From NCBI GenBank assembly GCA_903847315.1, contig CAINDG010000038.1, positions 1 to 64,000 of the forward strand: 64,000 nt of DNA. Direction: 5' to 3'. Made by a program: the position numbers and the translations under genes. The notes beneath the pieces are model-generated. The model was not told the origin of the DNA and ran no database searches. It saw only the letters and a program-made list of their open reading frames with translations. The DNA comes from an uncultured Planctomycetota bacterium. GTDB lineage: Bacteria > Planctomycetota > Phycisphaerae > Sedimentisphaerales > UBA12454. This document shows, piece after piece, positions 58,522-64,000 of this stretch. The stretch's first letter is position 1. Each line of letters starts with the position of its first letter.

Positions 58522-59425
58522 TTACTTCTTTTTTCCGACGGGCTGACTTGCTATTGGCGTCAGCAGGTTTATTTGGTTTATTCATATCAGCGACTTTATT
58601 GGCGTCCAAGTCTCTATAAACAAATTGATACGGTATCTGCCTGAAACGGTTGATTGCAACAGTTCTTGTTCTTATCGATTCTTCCGGTACTGTTATATTA
58701 CCCAGTAAATCCTGCTGGCGAGGCTCAAATGATATTGAAATCTTCACACCCGGCGGAAAATCCTGTCCCGTCCAGGTCTTAACCGTGTTGTTGTCCACGA
58801 CTGCTTCGATTGCAAAAAAAGTAATGCCGCTGCAAACAGGGACAAAGAGTTCTCTTTCGTATTTTTCTTTCGGCTCTTCGAGCATTTTATCTTCGAGCAT
58901 ATATCCGCTGTGCGCACGGTAGAGAATCAGGCCGTTTGAGTCCGTATCAACCCGGCTCTGCCAGATTATTTTCCCAAAAGTCTGCGGTTTGTCATCCTTA
59001 TCATATATTTTATTCTCGATAATCATCTGTGAGACATTGTAGCCTCTGGTATCGATTTTATTTTGGATGGACATTGTCACATCCGAAGCCGGCAGAGCAA
59101 GCCCATCGACATCTTCAGCGATTCGCTGAAGGATTTCCATCGCCAGGTAACCTGCCTGAAGACGTTTATTCATCGCCGCTTCAGTGCGTTTTATGCCCAT
59201 ATAAACACCGACAACGGCAACCATAATCATCGTGGCAATAGCAAGAGTCGCCATCGCCTCGGCAAGGGTAAACCCTCGACACCTATTCGCGCAGTAGCGT
59301 TGCAAGCTAACAACGCCTGAATTTATAGTACCTTTAGATTCCTCATCTGCGGCTATATCGCAAATAGGTGTGAGGGTAAAGCCTTTTTCGCCGCTATTAT
59401 ATTTTATTTTATCCCGGTGTTTCAT
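58502..59425 (-). CDS. gspJ: Type II secretion minor pseudopilin GspJ with in-frame element insertion
   Basis: A 307-residue minor pseudopilin. The functional prepilin motif is CRG/FTLAEAMATLAIATMIM with Gly51 at -1 and Glu at +5, then a long helix and the GspJ body (MEILQRIAEDVDGLA to TRTVAINRF). The leader is abnormally long because a 100-bp element plus 8-bp duplication (59265-59372) inserted in frame. An earlier GEKG/FTL (Gly15) has lost its helix, and 36 codons separate the two GFTL motifs. The original leader was probably MKHRDKIKYNSGEKG. The start overlaps the gspI stop (ATGA). A charged Lys/Asn-rich tail ends the protein. Confidence 0.85.
   Translation of the reverse strand: MKHRDKIKYNSGEKGFTLTPICDIAADEESKGTINSGVVSLQRYCANRCRGFTLAEAMATLAIATMIMVAVVGVYMGIKRTEAAMNKRLQAGYLAMEILQRIAEDVDGLALPASDVTMSIQNKIDTRGYNVSQMIIENKIYDKDDKPQTFGKIIWQSRVDTDSNGLILYRAHSGYMLEDKMLEEPKEKYERELFVPVCSGITFFAIEAVVDNNTVKTWTGQDFPPGVKISISFEPRQQDLLGNITVPEESIRTRTVAINRFRQIPYQFVYRDLDANKVADMNKPNKPADANSKSARRKKEVNEPSRK
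59273..59372 (-). mobile_element. 100-bp MITE-like element inserted in gspJ
   Basis: Ends are near-perfect inverted repeats: CCCTCGACACCTATTCGCG (59273-59291) and CGCAAATAGGTGTGAGGG (59359-59376, reaching 4 bases into the flanking repeat). Direct 8-bp repeats AGGGTAAA flank it at 59265-59272 and 59373-59380. The net 108-bp gain is a multiple of three and free of stops in the gspJ frame. Confidence 0.7.
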
Positions 59426-60153
59426 TTATTGCCCAATTTCCCTGTTACAGCCTTTAAAAATTGTTCTGCGGGCACTTCGCCCCAATTTTTGTACCCTTCT
59501 GGCGGAGGACCAAAATCCTTTTCCATCTGCGCCCAGGCTTCGGCATCCGCCTGTTGCGAACTCTGCTTGGTCTGCTCCTGCTGCTGTTGTTCCTGTGACT
59601 GCTCCTGCTGCTGTTGCTCCTGTGACTGCTCTTGCTGCTGTTGTCCGTTTTGCTGCTTATTCGATTGCCCCTGAGATTTTTCGTTAGCGTCTTTGGCCGC
59701 CAGCAGATTTTGCTGAGACTGCCATGCGAGTACCTGTTTAACCTGTTCCTTGCTGAGACTTGTGAGCCAGTGAGTCAACTCAATTTTCTGTTCCTTCCCC
59801 TGGCTGTCTGTAAAGTGCGCGGTACATACAGCCCGCATCCACATAAGATTTGAAATCGGCTCATAAAACGATTCTGTCGTCTTCTCCCATTCTATACCGA
59901 GGTTCTTCTCGCTTGTACCGTATTCAACCATATCGACTACGGTGCCCTGAGACAGCAATTTCTCCATATTTTCTCTTGCCACCTCGAACGCATCCATTTT
60001 CATCTGCCAGTCAGCGATGGTATCAACCGCCCGATTCATTACAACAAGCACCGTCGCGGTTATCATCCCGAATATAACCAGCGCAACTGAGACCTCAATG
60101 AGGGTAAAGGCCTTTTGATTCGCCGGCAAATTTTTTCTAAAAACCCATTTCAT
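59422..60153 (-). CDS. gspI: Type II secretion minor pseudopilin GspI-like with Gln-rich tail
   Basis: A 243-residue pseudopilin; the usual GspI is about 120. The ATG at 60153 follows AAGGG at 6 nt. The prepilin motif is NQKA/FTLIEVSVALVIFGMI with Ala at -1 instead of Gly and Glu at +5. After a normal-sized body (to about residue 135) comes a Gln/Glu-rich region with a 9-residue repeat (QQQQEQSQE) and a short conserved-looking end (GPPPEGYKNWGEVPAEQFL). The assignment to GspI rests on operon position between H and J. It overlaps gspH by 17 nt. Confidence 0.8.
   Translation of the reverse strand: MKWVFRKNLPANQKAFTLIEVSVALVIFGMITATVLVVMNRAVDTIADWQMKMDAFEVARENMEKLLSQGTVVDMVEYGTSEKNLGIEWEKTTESFYEPISNLMWMRAVCTAHFTDSQGKEQKIELTHWLTSLSKEQVKQVLAWQSQQNLLAAKDANEKSQGQSNKQQNGQQQQEQSQEQQQQEQSQEQQQQEQTKQSSQQADAEAWAQMEKDFGPPPEGYKNWGEVPAEQFLKAVTGKLGNK
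59572..59643. repeat. 27-bp tandem repeat coding a Gln-rich stretch
   Basis: Unit beginning CTGCTCCTGCTGCTGTTG, 2.7 copies at 59572, 59599 and 59626, encoding QQQQEQSQE units in gspI. Copies differ by single bases. Confidence 0.85.
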
Positions 60154-60712
60154 CCGCAGCCCTTGGCATAAGAACTTCCACATCGCCGTCAACGAGGTCA
60201 ATCATCCTGCTCAACCTGCTGATTACAATCGTATATTGTCTTCCATTCTCGTCCATAACGACTACTTTCCCGCCGTACTGCCAGCCGTTTTTGCCTGCTC
60301 TGAAAAGGGCCGGCGAATTGTTTGTCCAGGCGCCGTCGTCAAACATCACATAAGACAGCTGGAACCGGTCGTTGAAGTTTCCTGTCTGGATAATTTCTTC
60401 ATCCTTTATATCTTCGACAGCGACAAGTCCCGTTGTTATCTCCCGCAGCATATATGAGTTTTGTGTAAAATCGATAATTATTTCGTATCTTTTTCCGGTT
60501 TCAGCCGAGCCTGCTGCCGCCATTTGAAAGAGCTGTACAAGGTCGTACGCCCTGCTTCGGAAACTATCTTTACTGAGCACATCGGAAAGATTTATCATCG
60601 CAATCACCGTGAACATCGCAATAATGAAGAGCACCATAACAACTTCAGCCAGTACCGCCCCTGCTTTGGCAGATGTTTTTTTCAGCAGACAATATGAATC
60701 AGACAGTATCAT
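60137..60712 (-). CDS. gspH: Type II secretion minor pseudopilin GspH-like
   Basis: A 191-residue pseudopilin-like protein. The N-terminal segment SAKAG/AVLAEVVMVLFIIAMFT has Gly at -1 and Glu at +5, but Ala instead of Phe at +1, a variant prepilin site. The body is beta-rich: RYEIIIDFTQNSYMLREI and GKVVVMDENGRQYTIVISRL. Placement between the major pseudopilin gspG and gspI fits GspH. The start overlaps the gspG stop by 4 nt (ATGA). Confidence 0.8.
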   Translation of the reverse strand: MILSDSYCLLKKTSAKAGAVLAEVVMVLFIIAMFTVIAMINLSDVLSKDSFRSRAYDLVQLFQMAAAGSAETGKRYEIIIDFTQNSYMLREITTGLVAVEDIKDEEIIQTGNFNDRFQLSYVMFDDGAWTNNSPALFRAGKNGWQYGGKVVVMDENGRQYTIVISRLSRMIDLVDGDVEVLMPRAADEMGF

Positions 60713-61143
60713 TGTGCATCGGTGCTGTAAAGGTCCGCATCGAAATTTTCGCCGCCTTCCTGACCATCGGCCCCATAACTGATAATTACATAAGGTTTGC
60801 CGCTTTCCGGATAGGCTCGATATATAAAATCATTGCCCCACGCATCCTTTGGCAGGGCCGTCGCATCAAGATATCCGCCCGGCTGGTAATTTTTAATATC
60901 GGTTGGCGCCGTAATCAGAACAGACAATCCCTCTTCTTCGGTCGGATATCTGCCCGTATCCATTTTAAATTGAGCAATCGCATGATGCAGCATTTTCAGG
61001 TTGGCTTTTGTTGTGATAACTTTGGCCTTATCGGTTTGTCCCAGAAAATTCATCGCCCCCAGTGCGGCGAGCAGGCCAACAATGATAATTACCGCCATAA
61101 TTTCAATAAGTGTAAAACCTTTTTGTCTGTTTTTCTGTATCAT
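60709..61143 (-). CDS. gspG: Type II secretion major pseudopilin GspG
   Basis: A 144-residue major pseudopilin. The cleavage site RQKG/FTLIEIMAVIIIVGLLAA is canonical with Glu at +5. The C-terminal calcium-site region has GRYPTEEEGLSVLI, LPKDAWGNDFIYR and ISYGADGQEGGENFDADL, all diagnostic of GspG. It is expected to polymerise into the periplasmic pseudopilus. AAAGG lies 6 nt before the ATG. The gene directly upstream is an inserted four-helix-bundle gene where gspF would normally abut. Confidence 0.95.
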   Translation of the reverse strand: MIQKNRQKGFTLIEIMAVIIIVGLLAALGAMNFLGQTDKAKVITTKANLKMLHHAIAQFKMDTGRYPTEEEGLSVLITAPTDIKNYQPGGYLDATALPKDAWGNDFIYRAYPESGKPYVIISYGADGQEGGENFDADLYSTDAQ

Positions 61144-61165
61144 ATAAAACCTTTCGTTAGAATTT

Positions 61166-61194
61166 AAGATTGAAGATTGTAGATTGAAGATTTT
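61166..61194. repeat. Left flanking repeat of the four-helix-bundle insertion
   Basis: AAGATTGAAGATTGTAGATT continues as GAAGATTTT. It is the inverted counterpart of 61602-61636 on the other side of the gene. Confidence 0.7.
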
Positions 61195-61216
61195 AAAATT
61201 AAAAACATCATAAAAA

Positions 61217-61588
61217 TTACCGCTTTCTTTTTGAATTTAACGTTTTGCGAGCCGCAAAAAATATAGCTTTTAATTCGTTTGCTTCTTCGAGTAATAATTT
61301 AACTTTTGACCTTTGTATTAATTTTTCTTCTGATGAAAAATCTATCCAGAAAATTGATTCATCTGTTTCTTCCAGCACAATGCTTAATTTAGCAGCAAAA
61401 CTGGCTTTTGACTGTGCCAAATTACTGGCTCGATAATTTGCGGCCGCTGACGTGGAACATCTTATCAATTGTCCCGATATGTGATTACCCAATTTCGTCC
61501 CCTCCAGGGCCATTGCAAGCTTCACGCACCGATGGGCAAAATCGTTTGTTCGTTTTTCCATTTGCTTGTATTTACTAATTTCAGCCAT
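61217..61588 (-). CDS. Four-helix-bundle protein (23S rRNA intervening-sequence / S23 family)
   Basis: A 123-residue helical protein of the IVP family. Typical stretches are NDFAHRCVKLAMALEGTKLG, QLIRCSTSAAANYRASNLAQ, FAAKLSIVLEETDESIFW and EANELKAIFFAARKTLN. Relatives occur inside 23S rRNA intervening sequences, as Avd in diversity-generating retroelements, and as stand-alone genes. Function of the stand-alone form is unknown. Here it separates gspF and gspG and is bracketed by ATTGAAGATT-type inverted repeats, which points to a mobile origin. Not a known secretion component. Confidence 0.88.
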   Translation of the reverse strand: MAEISKYKQMEKRTNDFAHRCVKLAMALEGTKLGNHISGQLIRCSTSAAANYRASNLAQSKASFAAKLSIVLEETDESIFWIDFSSEEKLIQRSKVKLLLEEANELKAIFFAARKTLNSKRKR

Positions 61589-61601
61589 AACTAAAACCTA
61601 T

Positions 61602-61636
61602 AATCTTCAATCTTCATTTTTCAATCTTCAATCTTT
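61602..61636. repeat. Right flanking repeat of the four-helix-bundle insertion
   Basis: AATCTTCAATCTTC, ATTTTT, then CAATCTTCAATCTTT, running into the gspF stop codon. It is the inverse of 61166-61194. Confidence 0.7.
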
Positions 61637-62849
61637 AGAAGTTTCCTGCGGAAAATCTTAAAATCGGCAGCAGTGCCGCCAGAGCAATCAGGCCGACAAA
61701 GAAAGCCATTGCAACGATAATCAGCGGCATCAGAGCGGCCATTAATCTTTCGATGACTACATCCGAGGCAGATTCCAGACTCTCGCTGATACTCTGGAGC
61801 ATTTTCGTAAGCTCGCCGCTTTTTTCGCCGACGGCAACCATATGAGCGATTGCCGGCGAAATCACACCGCTTTCGCGAAGAGGAGTAGCGATATCGGCAC
61901 CGGAAAGAATCCTGTCCCTGGCTTTTTTGACGGCATCAACCATAATAACGTTTCCGGTAACTTCCGCGACGACCCGCAGCGACTCAGCCATACTCAATCC
62001 TGAGCCGAGCAGCGTTGAAAGCGTCGAGGCAAACCGTGAAACAACCCGCTGTTTTATTAGCGGGCCGAATATCGGAATCGTCAAAAGAAGTTTGTCCCGC
62101 ATATAAGCGCCTTTTTCGGTACGCAGAGACCTCCTGACAATAAAAACAATCAGGGCGACTACGAATACAACTATATACCAGTAATTGATAAGAATATGGC
62201 TGAAGCCCATTAACATTTTGGTAATCAGCGGAAGCTGCATTTTCGTCTTTTCAAGCTGAACGATAATCTTAGGCAGAACAAACGTCGTAAGAAATATCAC
62301 GACGCCAAGTCCTATCACCACCACAAATGCAGGATAAATCATAGCAGTCGTAACTTTTGACTCGATGCGCCGGCGTTTCTCCATAAAATCGGAAATAGTC
62401 TCCATCGTTTTCCCGAGCGTTCCCGTAGCCTCGCCGACTCTAATCATACTTATATATATGACATCGAAATATTCGGTATAATCATTCAGCGCATCGGTAA
62501 ACGATTCTCCGGTAACAACCCTGTCGCGTATGTCAGTGATTACGTTTTTAAAACGCAAGTCCGCCGTCTGCTCAATCATTACCGAAAGCGACTCGGTAAG
62601 TTTAATGTCGGAATTGAGCAGAATGGACATCTGCTTGGTAAATTCTATTATATGAGACTTTTTAGTCCTGACCAGCATAGCCAGAAAACTGCTTTTGGTT
62701 TCACTTTCAGCGGCGACTTGTTTTACGTCGGTAGCGTGAATGCCGCGAGCACGGAGTTGTTTTCGTGCAGAGTACGGATTTTCCGCGGATACCGTGCCCT
62801 TGACGGTTTTTCCGCCCCCTGACAACGCTGTGTATGAATATCTTGGCAT
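61635..62849 (-). CDS. gspF: Type II secretion inner-membrane platform protein GspF
   Basis: A 404-residue polytopic protein that anchors the assembly platform. It opens MPRYSYTALSGGGKTVKGTV, with the usual two GspF domains: FTKQMSILLNSDIKLTESLS and FASTLSTLLGSGLSMAESLR. Membrane helices lie at about 170-195, 215-235 and 375-400, and the C-terminal MVAVGEKSGELTKMLQSISE is characteristic. An ATG five codons upstream (62864) lies in a small hairpin and is an alternative start. The last bases of the gene merge into the repeat flanking the four-helix-bundle gene. Confidence 0.95.
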   Translation of the reverse strand: MPRYSYTALSGGGKTVKGTVSAENPYSARKQLRARGIHATDVKQVAAESETKSSFLAMLVRTKKSHIIEFTKQMSILLNSDIKLTESLSVMIEQTADLRFKNVITDIRDRVVTGESFTDALNDYTEYFDVIYISMIRVGEATGTLGKTMETISDFMEKRRRIESKVTTAMIYPAFVVVIGLGVVIFLTTFVLPKIIVQLEKTKMQLPLITKMLMGFSHILINYWYIVVFVVALIVFIVRRSLRTEKGAYMRDKLLLTIPIFGPLIKQRVVSRFASTLSTLLGSGLSMAESLRVVAEVTGNVIMVDAVKKARDRILSGADIATPLRESGVISPAIAHMVAVGEKSGELTKMLQSISESLESASDVVIERLMAALMPLIIVAMAFFVGLIALAALLPILRFSAGNF

Positions 62850-62862
62850 AATTAAGAAAATC

Positions 62863-62879
62863 ATCCGCCAAAGGCGGAT
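62863..62879. repeat. Short palindrome between gspE and gspF
   Basis: ATCCGCC-AAA-GGCGGAT, 7-bp arms. It could form a hairpin just before the gspF start, or be a copy of a small dispersed palindrome. Confidence 0.5.
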
Positions 62880-62902
62880 TCATAATTTTAAATTTTAAAT
62901 CA

Positions 62903-64000
62903 TTACACGTCTGCTTGAGTCACGCGCAAAACTTCTGCAATCGTCGTAACGCCGGCAATAACTTTCCTTGCCCCGTCCATCCGCAGGGACTGAAGACCCT
63001 TTTCGATAGCCTTCTGTTTTATTATGCCTGCGGTCTGACGAATATGAATCATTTCGCGGACTTCCTCATCAATCATCATAAGTTCATATATGCCTGTTCT
63101 GCCCTTATAGCCGGTATTGAAGCATTTGCTGCATCCTGCTCCGGTAAAGAATTGGCCGTCGGCCTTGTCTGCGCCAATGCCGAGTTCCCGCAATTCATGC
63201 TCAGCAGGTTTATACAGTTGTCTGCATTCGGGGCATATTTTTCGCACAAGTCTTTGCGCAAGAACAGCGATAAGCGATGAGCTTACAAGATAAGGCTCGA
63301 CGCCGAGGTCCAAAAGTCTGCTGATAGCCCCTGCCGAATCGTTGGTATGCAAAGTGCTGAAAACAAGATGGCCTGTCAGAGATGATTGTATCGCCATTCT
63401 TGCCGTCTCTTCATCACGGACTTCGCCGACCATTATAACGTCAGGGTCCTGCCGCAAAACGTGCCGCAGCGCGGTAACGAAAGTCATACCCTTCCTCGTA
63501 GCAACCTGCATCTGGCTTATCCCGCCAAGCTGATATTCAATCGGGTCTTCTATGGTAATAATATTTTTCTCAACGGCGTTCATTCTGTTAAGAGCGGCGT
63601 AAAGCGTAGTGCTTTTGCCGCTGCCGGTCGGGCCTGTAACGAATATTACGCCGTGCGAACGGTCAAGCAGCGAATCGAATATCTTCAGGTCGTCTGCCCA
63701 CATCCCCAATTCGGTAAGACTGAACAGACCTGTGCTCTTGTCGAGCAATCGAAGCACGCATCTTTCGCCGTAACTTGTCGGCACGGTGCTAACACGCAGG
63801 TCGATTTCACGATTGCCCAGCCGAACCGAGCATCTTCCATCCTGAGGCATCCTGCGCTCGGCTATATCCATTCCAGCCATAACCTTGATACGCGAAACGA
63901 CAAGGGACAGAACATTGCGGTTAAGGCTTAGTGTATCGTACAAAATACCGTCAATCCTGTAGCGGATTTGAATCTTGCCTTCGTAAGGGTGAACGTGAAT
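62903..64000 (-). CDS. gspE: Type II secretion ATPase GspE (partial, 5' end outside window)
   Basis: The frame is open to the right edge (365 codons present); an internal TTG start is not the true one, since upstream codons encode HPYEGKIQIRYRIDG, the conserved N2 strand of the family. The ATPase core is intact: Walker A GPTGSGKSTT, the Asp box with IITIEDPIEYQ, Walker B DVIMVGEVRDEET, His box LVFSTLHTNDSAGA and the tetracysteine zinc domain CPECRQ with CSKCFNTGYKGRTGIYEL. It powers pseudopilus assembly at the inner membrane. gspF follows 53 nt downstream. Confidence 0.95.
   Translation of the reverse strand: MHVHPYEGKIQIRYRIDGILYDTLSLNRNVLSLVVSRIKVMAGMDIAERRMPQDGRCSVRLGNREIDLRVSTVPTSYGERCVLRLLDKSTGLFSLTELGMWADDLKIFDSLLDRSHGVIFVTGPTGSGKSTTLYAALNRMNAVEKNIITIEDPIEYQLGGISQMQVATRKGMTFVTALRHVLRQDPDVIMVGEVRDEETARMAIQSSLTGHLVFSTLHTNDSAGAISRLLDLGVEPYLVSSSLIAVLAQRLVRKICPECRQLYKPAEHELRELGIGADKADGQFFTGAGCSKCFNTGYKGRTGIYELMMIDEEVREMIHIRQTAGIIKQKAIEKGLQSLRMDGARKVIAGVTTIAEVLRVTQADV

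Noticed and set aside
59572-59643. Short tandem units considered as a CRISPR array
   Set aside because: Units are directly adjacent, lie in a coding frame and have no spacers; no cas genes in the window.
59417-59674. Cysteine-rich plus-strand frame opposite gspI
   Set aside because: It is the antisense reading of the CTG/Gln-rich tandem repeat; the real coding frame is gspI on the minus strand.

Overview
The window reads as a chromosomal segment of a Gram-negative planctomycete, most likely of the Phycisphaerae/Sedimentisphaerales type. This is inferred from gene content, not from any database search. The evidence is three secreted proteins with C-terminal PEP-CTERM sorting signals, a large secreted RCC1/beta-helix protein with dockerin-like repeats, a complete cytoplasmic-to-periplasmic type II secretion gene set, KdsA (an LPS-type outer membrane), and many genes whose closest recognisable form is a conserved planctomycete hypothetical. 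No rRNA, tRNA, CRISPR array, prophage or transposase was seen. Genes are dense, on both strands, in short operons with frequent ATGA-type overlaps. Many intergenic regions contain good sigma70-like promoters (TTGACA/TATAAT type with 16-17 bp spacing).

Layout. 1-3.4 kb: a PEP-CTERM protein followed by a large secreted RCC1/beta-helix/dockerin protein cut by the left edge. 4.2-8.3 kb: a TMTC-like membrane TPR protein and a tandem pair of family 10 pectate lyases. 8.3-14.9 kb: MazG-like and Rrf2 genes, a STAS/anti-sigma kinase pair, a secreted amidase, an AT-rich PIN-like gene, an amidohydrolase lacking usual metal ligands, a TIGR02757 protein and an exported hypothetical. 14.8-18.1 kb: an operon of zf-TFIIB protein, galM, lemA and an htpX-like protease. 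18.2-22.7 kb: sppA, two PEP-CTERM proteins and a subtilase. 22.8-28.8 kb: pyrR-pyrB-pyrC, a YacP-like NYN gene, aroA and a divergent aroC. 28.9-32 kb: a large secretin. 32-37.3 kb: tsaB, an operon of hydrolase, GIY-YIG and miaB, a cation exchanger and a flavodoxin. 37.4-39.4 kb: a GntR regulator with tagaturonate epimerase (uxaE). 39.5-46.3 kb: fmdB, leuS, CYTH, lipid kinase, kdsA, a small hypothetical and a Xer recombinase. 46.4-51.4 kb: a sugar-nucleotide epimerase/dehydratase, membrane protein, ZIP transporter, yacG and a DksA-like protein. 51.6-55 kb: gpmI-mutL. 55.1-64 kb: gspE-F-G-H-I-J-K-L-M on the minus strand, running off the right edge.

How they may work together. The pectate lyases (outside the cytoplasm) and UxaE (galacturonate catabolism) point to pectin use, with the GntR protein a likely local regulator through a palindrome overlapping its promoter. 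The gsp operon encodes the pseudopilus, ATPase and inner-membrane platform. The outer-membrane secretin sits 23 kb away and could complete it. Exported enzymes and PEP-CTERM proteins are plausible clients.

The most notable irregularities are: a 100-bp element with terminal inverted repeats and an 8-bp target duplication inserted in frame in gspJ, which duplicates the prepilin cleavage motif; an intervening-sequence-type four-helix-bundle gene flanked by inverted repeats inside the gsp operon; a chorismate synthase lacking the signature GESHG histidine; a 72-bp tandem duplication copying the translation start of a PEP-CTERM gene; and a small remnant of a flavodoxin gene.
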